DNA of 5,507 nt from Burkholderiaceae bacterium (GTDB lineage: Bacteria; Pseudomonadota; Gammaproteobacteria; Burkholderiales; Burkholderiaceae), in NCBI GenBank assembly GCA_017997515.1, contig JAGOEY010000082.1, forward strand, positions 1 through 5,507, given 5' to 3'. Numbering within the stretch: position 1 is the first letter of the stretch; the number at the start of each line of letters is the position of its first letter. The notes beneath the pieces are model-generated. The model made no database searches. It saw only the letters and a list, made by a program, of their open reading frames with translations, and was not told the origin of the DNA. Both the position numbers and the translations under genes were made by a program. Shown in pieces: positions 1 through 4,712 of the stretch.

Positions 1-72
1 ATGGCGGGGTTTGGTGTGCAGGGGTATGCGCTGGCGGTGGCGGGCCTGGCCGGGCTGGCGGCGCAGGCTTGA
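1..72 (+). CDS. 3' end of an unidentified, probably membrane, protein (partial)
   Basis: Frame 1 is open from the first base to a TGA at 70-72 and encodes 23 residues ending GLAGLAAQA. The piece is rich in Ala, Gly, Leu and Val, with G or C at most third codon positions. This fits the last transmembrane helix of a transporter or permease that begins upstream of the window. The ATG at position 1 is probably an internal Met. The other two forward frames are also open across much of this stretch, but they give Arg/Trp-rich or Gly-rich sequence that looks less like protein. The family cannot be named from so short a piece. No terminator is visible after the stop, only the short repeat at 101-157. 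Confidence 0.45.
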   Translation: MAGFGVQGYALAVAGLAGLAAQA

Positions 73-100
73 TGGGCGGTATGTAAGCTGTTTTAAGGGT

Positions 101-157
101 AAAAATGCCTTTTAGCGCCCGTCCAGCGTCCGCTTGCAGCTATGAAAATAATAGCTA
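101..157 (-). repeat. Short interspersed palindromic repeat, copy A
   Basis: An AT-flanked stretch unlike the surrounding GC-rich DNA. It contains a perfect 6-bp inverted repeat (AGCTAT at 138-143, ATAGCT at 151-156, 7-nt loop) and a weaker imperfect stem over 113-134. Its reverse complement resembles 2148-2203: both share the order ATAGCT, a GC-rich stem, CGGGCGCTA, AAG/AGCC, ATTT. Repeats of this look are, to my knowledge, scattered between genes in Comamonadaceae genomes. It lies between the upstream gene and arfB, and its function is unknown. Confidence 0.5.
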
Positions 158-190
158 CTGTGCGGGCGCGTGTGCGCCAAGGCGTTGCGC

Positions 191-610
191 GTGGTAACCG
201 GCGCCGCACCGGCCCCACTGCAGGTGGATGAGGCTGAAGTGGAGTTCAGTGCCATCCGGGCGCAGGGCGCGGGTGGGCAGAACGTCAACAAGGTGTCCAG
301 CGCCATCCATCTGCGTTTTGACATTCCCGCGTCTTCCTTGCCCGACGGCGTGAAGGAGCGCCTGCTGGCGCTGCGCGACAGCCGCATCACCGACGCCGGG
401 GTGCTGGTGCTCAAGGCCCAGCAGCACCGCACCCAAGAAATGAACCGCGCCGACGCACTGGCCCGCCTGAACGAGGTGGTCAACAGCGTTGCCGTGCCGC
501 CGCGTGTGCGCCGCGCAACCAAGCCGTCCTACGGCTCCAAACAGCGCCGCCTGGAGGGGAAAAGCCAGCGTTCCGAAACCAAAAGCCTGCGCGGCAAGGT
601 GCAGGATTGA
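191..610 (+). CDS. arfB: ArfB: alternative ribosome-rescue peptidyl-tRNA hydrolase
   Basis: ArfB (YaeJ) enters the empty A site of ribosomes stalled on mRNAs without a stop codon and hydrolyses the peptidyl-tRNA. The family is a class I release factor catalytic domain plus a basic tail that lies in the mRNA channel. Both are visible: AIRAQGAGGQNVNK with the catalytic GGQ at residues 28-30, then AIHLRFDI, and a Lys/Arg-rich C-terminus ending KSLRGKVQD, much like E. coli ArfB. There is no codon-recognition domain. The start is uncertain because no ATG is available. I chose GTG at 191: it has AAGG at 179-182 eight bases upstream and gives 139 aa, against 140 in E. coli with GGQ at 26-28. The longest alternative is GTG at 170 (146 aa), which has no visible ribosome binding site. 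The stop is TGA at 608-610. It is probably a single gene. Confidence 0.93.
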   Translation: MVTGAAPAPLQVDEAEVEFSAIRAQGAGGQNVNKVSSAIHLRFDIPASSLPDGVKERLLALRDSRITDAGVLVLKAQQHRTQEMNRADALARLNEVVNSVAVPPRVRRATKPSYGSKQRRLEGKSQRSETKSLRGKVQD

Positions 611-629
611 ACCCGCGCCGCCGCGCCAT

Positions 630-643
630 TTGACCAGCGTCAA
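630..643 (+). promoter_or_regulatory. FNR/ANR-type operator upstream of usp
   Basis: TTGAC-CAGC-GTCAA is a perfect 5+5 inverted repeat with a 4-nt spacer. It differs from the FNR/ANR/DNR consensus TTGAT-N4-ATCAA only at the inner base of each arm. Its centre (636/637) is 40.5 bp before the start predicted from the -10 element at 665-670, the usual class II activator position. Universal stress genes are known members of ANR/FNR regulons in other proteobacteria. Binding here is inferred. Confidence 0.55.
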
Positions 644-664
644 TCCCCTGCGTTGTCGAGCGGT

Positions 665-670
665 TATTCT
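665..670 (+). promoter_or_regulatory. Candidate -10 element of the usp promoter
   Basis: TATTCT resembles the sigma-70 -10 hexamer and would place the transcription start near 677, giving a leader of about 20 nt. At 17-bp spacing the -35 position (642-647) reads AATCCC, a poor hexamer. That fits a promoter that depends on an activator bound at the adjacent palindrome. Confidence 0.4.
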
Positions 671-696
671 GGACACCTCACAACAAGGAGATTGAC

Positions 697-1140
697 ATGT
701 ACCAACGCATTCTGGTGGCCACCGACGGCTCGGCTTTGTCCAAAAAGGCCGTGAAACACGCCATTGCCCTGGCCGCAAGCACGGGTGCCGCGCTGGTCGC
801 TCTGAAGATCGTGCCGCGTTACCCCATGAGCTTTTTTGAAGGCAGCGCAACCGTGACGATCGACAGCATCAAGGCCGCCGAGTCCAAGTGGGCCGAAGAA
901 GCGGGCGCGCAGCTCGACAGCATCGTGGCAGAAGCCGCCGCCGCTGGTGTGAAGGCCAAGTCCACCGTGGTCAAGTCCGACCTGATCGCCGAGTCCATCA
1001 TTGCCGCAGCCAAGAAACACAAGGCCGACATCGTGGTGATGGCCTCCCACGGCCGCAAGGGCATCAAGCGCATCCTGCTGGGCAGCGAAGCGCTGGCGGT
1101 GCTGACACACTCTGAAGTGCCTGTTTTGATCCTGCGCTGA
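697..1140 (+). CDS. Universal stress protein, UspA family
   Basis: A single-domain, soluble, cytoplasmic Usp protein of 147 aa, normal for the family. Visible features are the N-terminal strand and loop ILVATDGS (residues 5-12, with the conserved Asp10), a helix rich in Ala, and the C-terminal nucleotide-binding loop MASHG-R-K-G-(x6)-GS at 115-130. The latter fits the G-2x-G-9x-G(S/T) pattern of ATP-binding Usp proteins, except that the first Gly is Ala116. The protein ends VPVLILR, the usual last strand. Usp proteins typically help cells survive starvation, redox or respiratory stress; the partner of this one is unknown. The start is well supported: AAGGAG at 685-690 lies six bases before the ATG. 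It appears to be a single gene. A palindrome at 630-643 suggests oxygen-linked control, and a repeat element follows the stop by 9 nt. Confidence 0.95.
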   Translation: MYQRILVATDGSALSKKAVKHAIALAASTGAALVALKIVPRYPMSFFEGSATVTIDSIKAAESKWAEEAGAQLDSIVAEAAAAGVKAKSTVVKSDLIAESIIAAAKKHKADIVVMASHGRKGIKRILLGSEALAVLTHSEVPVLILR

Positions 1141-1149
1141 AACAGGCGC

Positions 1150-1258
1150 ACCCCCAGGCTTCGCGGACTACGTTCCGCTGCTCCTTCCCCCTTGCAGGGG
1201 GCAACACCAGTGGACTGGCAGAGCCAGATCCACGGTGTTTGCTGGAAGGGGGCCTGTG
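1150..1258 (+). repeat. Structured 3'-intergenic repeat, copy 1
   Basis: First of four related elements (others at 1990-2087, 2252-2362 and 5270-5364). The order is CACCCCCAGGCT, a small stem (GCGGA 1163-1167 with TCCGC 1174-1178), a hairpin CCCCC-TTGCA-GGGGG (1187-1201), then a long compound hairpin. In the last, AACACC (1203-1208) pairs with GGTGTT (1234-1239), GTGG or its equivalent pairs within, and CTGGC is closed by GCCAG. It starts 9 nt after the usp stop codon, so it could act at the 3' end of that transcript. No U-run follows the stems. Confidence 0.8.
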
Positions 1259-1264
1259 CTGCGG

Positions 1265-1292
1265 CTTGGAGGATGGAAATTCGTCCCCATCT
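1265..1292 (+). promoter_or_regulatory. Candidate sigma-32 (RpoH) heat-shock promoter for the oxidoreductase gene
   Basis: CTTGGAG (1265-1271), 13 nt, then CCCCATCT (1285-1292). The sigma-32 consensus is CTTGAAA, 11-16 nt, CCCCATNT, so the -10 box matches at every defined base and the -35 box at four of the first four bases plus one later base. The predicted start is near 1298, leaving a leader of about 26 nt before the ATG at 1325. It sits just after repeat copy 1, so the gene has its own promoter. Confidence 0.55.
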
Positions 1293-1327
1293 GGCATGTT
1301 TCCCCTTCTGCCGAAAGGTGCCAGATG
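1288..1327 (+). promoter_or_regulatory. Perfect 9-bp dyad covering the -10 element and the start codon
   Basis: CATCTGGCA (1288-1296) is the exact reverse complement of TGCCAGATG (1319-1327), which contains the ATG. Within the 22-nt loop, CCTT (1304-1307) can pair with AAGG (1315-1318), the ribosome binding site. RNA begun upstream could therefore hide both site and start codon. RNA begun at the predicted sigma-32 start (near 1298) would lack the left arm. An alternative stem, GATGG (1272-1276) with CCATC (1287-1291), competes for the left arm. Confidence 0.4.
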
Positions 1328-1981
1328 ACCGCCACACTCAAGATCGATTTTGTCTCCGATGTTTCCTGCCCCTGGTGCGCCGTAGGGCTGGGCGCGCTGG
1401 AGCAGGCCATGGCGCGGATCGGCGCCGACCTGCAGGTGGATCTGCACTTTCAGCCCTTTGAGCTGAACCCCCACATGCCCGTAGGTGGCCAGGACATCAA
1501 CGAACACCTGGCCGAAAAATACGGCTCCACACCCGAGCAGCTGGAGCGCACGCGCGAAGCCATCCGCCAGCGTGGTGCCGACGTGGGTTTTGTGTTTGGT
1601 GCCGGCAAACGCAGCCGCATCTACAACACCTTTGACGCCCACCGCCTGTTGCACTGGGCCGAGCTGCAAGGCGGTGGCGCACAGGAAGCGCTGAAAAAGG
1701 CGCTGTTCAAGGCCTATTTCACCGACGGCGAAAGCCCCGAGTCCCACGACCTGCTGCTGCGCCTGGCCACCGAGTCCGGCCTGGACGCCACCCGCGCCAG
1801 CGCGATTCTGGCGGGCGACGAATACGCCGCCGAAGTGCGTGCGCGGGAGCAGTTCTACCTGCAACGCGGCATCAACTCCGTGCCCGCCGTCATCATCAAC
1901 GACAAACACCTGATCTCGGGCGGCCAGCCGGTGGAAGTGTTTGAGCAGGCGCTGCGACAGCTGGCAGCCGAAGCTGCGTAG
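1325..1981 (+). CDS. FrnE-like DsbA-family cytoplasmic oxidoreductase
   Basis: A thioredoxin-fold protein of 218 aa with no signal peptide. The first strand KIDFVSDVSCPWC carries the redox pair C15-P-W-C18. A helical insertion follows, including NTFDAHRLLHWA (101-112), typical of the FrnE branch of the DsbA family. The cis-proline loop is INSVPAVII with Pro187 facing the active site, and the end (LISGGQPVEVFEQAL) is the usual closing strand and helix. FrnE proteins are thiol oxidoreductases or isomerases linked to stress tolerance in some bacteria; the substrate here is unknown. The ATG at 1325 is chosen because GAAAGG (1313-1318) precedes it by six bases and the fold starts immediately after. 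A GTG at 1235 would add 30 residues encoded by the repeat and promoter. A sigma-32-like promoter and a start-codon dyad lie just upstream. 2-Hydroxychromene-2-carboxylate isomerase relatives share the fold, but CPWC favours redox activity. Confidence 0.9.
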   Translation: MTATLKIDFVSDVSCPWCAVGLGALEQAMARIGADLQVDLHFQPFELNPHMPVGGQDINEHLAEKYGSTPEQLERTREAIRQRGADVGFVFGAGKRSRIYNTFDAHRLLHWAELQGGGAQEALKKALFKAYFTDGESPESHDLLLRLATESGLDATRASAILAGDEYAAEVRAREQFYLQRGINSVPAVIINDKHLISGGQPVEVFEQALRQLAAEAA

Positions 1982-1989
1982 TGACTACT

Positions 1990-2087
1990 CACCCCCAGGC
2001 TTCGCTTCGCTCTCGCCAACCCCCTTGCAGGGGGCGACACCAGTGGCCTGGCAAAGCCAGCTCCACGGTGTCTGCTTGAAGGACTGC
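1990..2087 (+). repeat. Structured 3'-intergenic repeat, copy 2
   Basis: Same order as copy 1: CACCCCCAGGCTTCGC, the hairpin CCCCC-TTGCA-GGGGG at 2020-2034, then the compound hairpin at 2037-2071. In the latter ACACC pairs with GGTGT, GTGG with CCAC, and CTGGC with GCCAG around an AAA loop. The small GCGGA/TCCGC stem of copies 1 and 3 is missing, so this copy is about 10 bp shorter. It begins 8 nt after the oxidoreductase stop codon. Confidence 0.8.
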
Positions 2088-2147
2088 ACGCGCCTCATGC
2101 GGTTGGATGTGGCGGGTTGAGTAGTTACGCCGCATGCATACAGATTT

Positions 2148-2203
2148 GCTGCAAATAAGATAGCTTAATGCGCCCGTACTGCGGGCGCTAGAAGCCTATT
2201 TGG
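2148..2203 (+). repeat. Short interspersed palindromic repeat, copy B
   Basis: Resembles the reverse complement of 101-157, sharing ATAGCT, CGGGCGCTA, AGCC and ATTT in the same order. The core is a perfect 7-bp hairpin, GCGCCCG (2170-2176) with CGGGCGC (2182-2188) around TACTG. A U-rich run (2210-2214) lies 22 nt past the stem, too far for a standard terminator. Confidence 0.5.
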
Positions 2204-2251
2204 TGCATATTTTTACACCCACATCGCCCCCACTGCGCAAAGCCCGCAGGG

Positions 2252-2362
2252 CAAGCGCCCCTCCAGCACATACCGCGGAACCGGCTTTGCCGGGCCGCTG
2301 GTATGGCCCCCTGCAAGGGGGAAGGAGAAGCGGAACGAAGTCCGCGCAGCCTGGGGGTGTGC
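2252..2362 (-). repeat. Structured 3'-intergenic repeat, copy 3 (reverse orientation)
   Basis: Read on the minus strand it begins CACACCCCCAGGCTGCGC just after the SRAP stop codon and follows the copy 1 order. The 5-bp GC hairpin is at 2307-2321. The compound hairpin is at 2270-2304: ATACC with GGTAT, GCGG with CCGC, CCGGC with GCCGG around TTT. The stems differ from copies 1 and 2 by matched changes on both arms. The small stem GCGGA/TCCGC is present at 2330-2345. Confidence 0.8.
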
Positions 2363-2366
2363 CTAT

Positions 2367-3068
2367 TTATTCCACCGGGTTGGCGGCCAGCCAGTTGGCG
2401 GGGTACTGGCGCATGAACTCCTTGGCCTTTTCCACCCGCACGCTCAGCCACGCGTCGTAAGCCCCTTCGTTCAACACGGCCAGCATGCGTTTTTCGCTGC
2501 CGGGGTGCTGGTAGCGGTGGATCAGCGCATGGCTGTTGGCGTTGACCGTCAGCAGTGTGTAGCTGATGAGTTCTTCGCCTGTGGGGGCTGCCCAGCGGGC
2601 CCACAAACCTGCCACACCCATCGGCTGCCCGTCCACACGGAAGACGCGGGTGGGCACGGCCTTGCCGCTGCGCCAGTCGTCTTCAAAAAACGCCGCCATG
2701 GGCACGATGCAGCGCTGGCCCTTGAGCCAGGCATCACGGAAGTTGGCCGAGGTGGTGACAGTCTCTGACCGCGCATTGACGAGTTTGGGCGCGCGCAGCT
2801 TGCCGTCGGATGCCGACTTGACCCAGTCCGGCACCAGGCCCCATTGGGCTGGCACCAGCTCGCGGGCAACGCCCGTTGGCGCCGTTACGGCTGCGGGGGT
2901 GGCGTCATCCAGCACGGTAGGGGCTGCATCTTCGCGGGCCACCGCACGCACCATCAGCCCCGGTTTGCGCGGCCACATGTCGCGCGCGCCTACATCGCTG
3001 GGGGGCTCGACGTTAAAAACGTCGCGGTAAAGGTGGGCTTGCTGCAGGGTTTCGTAATGGGTGCTCAT
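2367..3068 (-). CDS. Diverged SRAP (YedK/HMCES-type) protein lacking catalytic Cys2
   Basis: SRAP-domain proteins shield abasic sites in single-stranded DNA by forming a covalent bond through Cys2, exposed when Met1 is removed. This 233-aa protein has the family landmarks: WGLVPDWV (76-83), NARSET (98-103, with the active-site Asn), RCIVPMAAFFED (119-130, with Glu129 where the family has its active-site Glu), and ALIHRYQHP (181-189, with His184 aligning to the family His). However, it begins MSTHYE, so residue 2 is Ser rather than Cys. The active-site region is also diverged: AFFEDDW instead of GxYEW, and an extended HRYQHPGSEKRM. The ATG overlaps the mtfA stop as ATGA, and no good ribosome binding site is visible, which suggests translational coupling. 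No in-frame upstream start would restore a Met-Cys end. Length is close to normal. Either the crosslinking activity is lost or this subfamily works differently. Confidence 0.85.
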   Translation of the reverse strand: MSTHYETLQQAHLYRDVFNVEPPSDVGARDMWPRKPGLMVRAVAREDAAPTVLDDATPAAVTAPTGVARELVPAQWGLVPDWVKSASDGKLRAPKLVNARSETVTTSANFRDAWLKGQRCIVPMAAFFEDDWRSGKAVPTRVFRVDGQPMGVAGLWARWAAPTGEELISYTLLTVNANSHALIHRYQHPGSEKRMLAVLNEGAYDAWLSVRVEKAKEFMRQYPANWLAANPVE

Positions 3069-3916
3069 GCCTGAGTATGGCGCACGAAGAAGGCGTCAAA
3101 CAGCGGTAGCAGCGTCGCAAAGTCTGCGCCAAAGCGGCTGCGGTTCACAAAGTACGCCTCACAGGCCACCGGGAAAAACTCGCTGATCGATTCCGCACCA
3201 TACGCATCCAGCCAGGGCTGTGCGCCACCAAAACGCTCGGCGATGATGACCTGCTCGCGGAATCTGTCGTACGCGGGCTGCAGCACCGCAAACCATGCGG
3301 CGCGTGCTTCGCGGGCGTTGGTGCTGCCCATGAAGCCGGGCGGCAAGGGGGGGCAACCGTCGGGTTCGCCGTTACACATGTCGATTTTGTGGATGAACTC
3401 GTGCACCACCACGTTGTAGCCGTCCTGTGCGCTGGCACCCGCCTGGGCCACGTCGTGCCAGCTGAGCATGACCGGGCCACGTTCCATCGCCTCGCCACTG
3501 AGCACTTCGTCGTAGAAGTGCACCACACCCGCGTCGTCCACGGCTTCGCGCCGGGCCACCACTTCACCGGCGTGCACCACGATGCCCACAAAATCGCCGT
3601 ACCAGGCCAGCGCCTCGGCCGGTGGGCCAAAGTGCAGCAGCGGCAGGCAGGCCTGGGCGGCAATGGCGATGGCCATGGCGTCGGTGACCACCAGGCCTTC
3701 TGCGCCGTGGAATTCCTTGCCGCCCAGAAAGTGGCTGCTGAGCAGGCGCAACTGGGCGACTTCAGCCTCGGGCCGCGCGTGCAGGAAGGGGTAGGCGTCC
3801 AGCGTGGTGTGCCACAAGCCGTCGGGTAGGGGCCGCGCCGCGTTGGGTAACAGCTTGCTTGCACGGTGGACGGTGCGGCTGGTGCGCAGGCGGTGCCACA
3901 GGTCGGAAAGCCCCAT
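3065..3916 (-). CDS. mtfA: MtfA-type zinc peptidase (Mlc titration factor A family)
   Basis: A soluble metallopeptidase of 283 aa; E. coli MtfA, 265 aa, binds the glucose repressor Mlc and has aminopeptidase activity. The zinc motif VVHEFIHKIDM is at 170-180: His172 and His176 bind zinc and Glu173 is catalytic. The downstream ESISEFFPVACEAYF (242-256) supplies the third ligand, probably Glu246 by comparison with the family. I see no Mlc or phosphotransferase gene nearby, so the regulatory role known in E. coli cannot be assumed. The ATG at 3916 is chosen because GAGAGG (3924-3929, minus strand) lies seven bases upstream, overlapping the lpxH stop codon. The frame stays open to 4111, but that extension is His/Pro/Arg-rich and lies inside lpxH. 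It shares ATGA with the next gene and is 11 nt from lpxH, so it is almost certainly in the same operon. Confidence 0.92.
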   Translation of the reverse strand: MGLSDLWHRLRTSRTVHRASKLLPNAARPLPDGLWHTTLDAYPFLHARPEAEVAQLRLLSSHFLGGKEFHGAEGLVVTDAMAIAIAAQACLPLLHFGPPAEALAWYGDFVGIVVHAGEVVARREAVDDAGVVHFYDEVLSGEAMERGPVMLSWHDVAQAGASAQDGYNVVVHEFIHKIDMCNGEPDGCPPLPPGFMGSTNAREARAAWFAVLQPAYDRFREQVIIAERFGGAQPWLDAYGAESISEFFPVACEAYFVNRSRFGADFATLLPLFDAFFVRHTQA

Positions 3917-3927
3917 GTGTACGCCTC

Positions 3928-4701
3928 TCAGACCAGTGGGATGCGTTGCAGGCCGCCGTCCGTCAGCCGCAGCACTTCGGCGCGGGGTGGGGTGGCGGCC
4001 AGGTCCCAGTCGCTCAGCACGGTGCGCTGCAGGCCGTTGCCCAGGTCGTGTTCTGCCGGGCGGTGGGTGTGGCCGTGGATGAGGGTGGTGGCCTGTGCGG
4101 CTTGCAGCCATTGGCAGGCGGCGGTGCTGTCCACATCGGCGTACACAGTGCCCGCATGTTTGCGGCTCTCACTCTGGGTGCGGATGTTGCGGGCTATAGC
4201 CCGGCGTTGCTCCAGCGGCTGCGCCAGAAAGTGCTGCTGCCACTGCGGGCTGCGCACCTGGGCGCGAAACTGCAGGTAGTCCACATCGTCCAGGCACAGT
4301 GCGTCGCCATGGCTCAGCAACCAGCGCTGGCCCGCAAAATTCAGGGCCGTGGGGTCGTCCAGGCCGGTGACCTGGCAGGCCTGCAAGAAGGCCGGGCCCA
4401 CCAGAAAGTCGCGGTTGCCGTGCATGAAATACACCGCCCTTGTTTGTGCGGTGCTGCGCAAGACAGCGGCGCAGCGGGCTTCAAACGATGTGGGCTCCAG
4501 CGCCGCATCGTCGCCCACCCACACCTCGAACAGGTCACCGAGGATCAACACGGCGTCGGCCGGGGTGTGCGCCATGTACTGCGCCCAGGCCTCGAAGGTT
4601 TCGGGCTCAGACGCCTGCAAATGCAGATCAGAAATGAAATCGACCACGCGCCAGTGCGGCGGGCTGTGCAGCTCCGCGCACCGGGGCGTGGCCGATTCCA
4701 T
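3928..4701 (-). CDS. lpxH: LpxH: UDP-2,3-diacylglucosamine diphosphatase
   Basis: LpxH cleaves UDP-2,3-diacylglucosamine to lipid X and UMP, the fourth step of lipid A synthesis, at the inner face of the cytoplasmic membrane. It is a calcineurin-like metallophosphoesterase with two Mn ions. All metal-binding motifs are present in order: SDLHL (Asp25, His27), LGDLFEVWVGDD (Asp56), HGNRDF (Asn96, Arg97), SHGD (His131) and HGHTHRP (His209, His211). The LFEVW and NRDF surroundings are specific to LpxH rather than general phosphoesterases. Length is 257 aa against about 240 in E. coli, with a longer N-terminus before the first motif. The ATG at 4701 has no strong ribosome binding site and lies 11 nt after ppiB, so re-initiation is likely. 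E. coli also has ppiB next to lpxH, so the pairing is conserved. The gene is probably essential. Confidence 0.96.
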   Translation of the reverse strand: MESATPRCAELHSPPHWRVVDFISDLHLQASEPETFEAWAQYMAHTPADAVLILGDLFEVWVGDDAALEPTSFEARCAAVLRSTAQTRAVYFMHGNRDFLVGPAFLQACQVTGLDDPTALNFAGQRWLLSHGDALCLDDVDYLQFRAQVRSPQWQQHFLAQPLEQRRAIARNIRTQSESRKHAGTVYADVDSTAACQWLQAAQATTLIHGHTHRPAEHDLGNGLQRTVLSDWDLAATPPRAEVLRLTDGGLQRIPLV

Positions 4702-4712
4702 GGCTGGGATAT

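Larger units (their letters stand above)
1982..2366. other. Gene-free convergent junction (385 bp) filled with repeats
   Basis: The oxidoreductase gene and the SRAP gene end facing each other here. The stretch holds repeat copy 2 (1990-2087), an unassigned spacer, short repeat copy B (2148-2203) and repeat copy 3 in reverse (2252-2362). The spacer contains a 7-bp inverted repeat, CATGCGG (2096-2102) with CCGCATG (2130-2136), of unknown meaning. Short open frames across the region are not convincing: they run through the repeats and have no ribosome binding site. Confidence 0.75.

Noticed and set aside
155..850. Long minus-strand open frame opposite arfB and usp
   Set aside because: It runs antisense across two clear genes and their gap, shows no domain, and is typical of spurious frames in GC-rich DNA.
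1187..1201. CCCCC-TTGCA-GGGGG as a Rho-independent terminator
   Set aside because: No run of T follows the stem in any of the copies. A role at the transcript 3' end is possible, but the standard terminator model is not met.
1235..1324. 30-residue N-terminal extension of the oxidoreductase from GTG 1235
   Set aside because: It is encoded by the end of repeat copy 1 and the promoter region, has no ribosome binding site, and the family fold starts right after the ATG at 1325.
2096..2136. Inverted repeat CATGCGG / CCGCATG in the convergent gap as an operator
   Set aside because: A 7-bp stem with a 27-nt loop and no nearby promoter; too weak to call more than coincidence.
1150..2362. Repeats as a CRISPR array or tandem array
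   Set aside because: Copies are about 100 bp, diverged, in both orientations and separated by genes; there are no regular spacers and no cas genes.
2188..2604. Minus-strand frame overlapping the end of the SRAP gene and repeat copy 3
   Set aside because: About half of it lies in the repeat and the rest is an alternative frame of the SRAP gene; the protein is low in complexity and has no ribosome binding site.
3145..3864. 239-codon minus-strand frame inside mtfA
   Set aside because: Cys/Pro/Arg/Trp-rich sequence in another frame of a well-supported gene.
3917..4111. 65-residue N-terminal extension of MtfA
   Set aside because: The extension is His/Pro/Arg-rich, lies inside lpxH, and a good ribosome binding site precedes the ATG at 3916.
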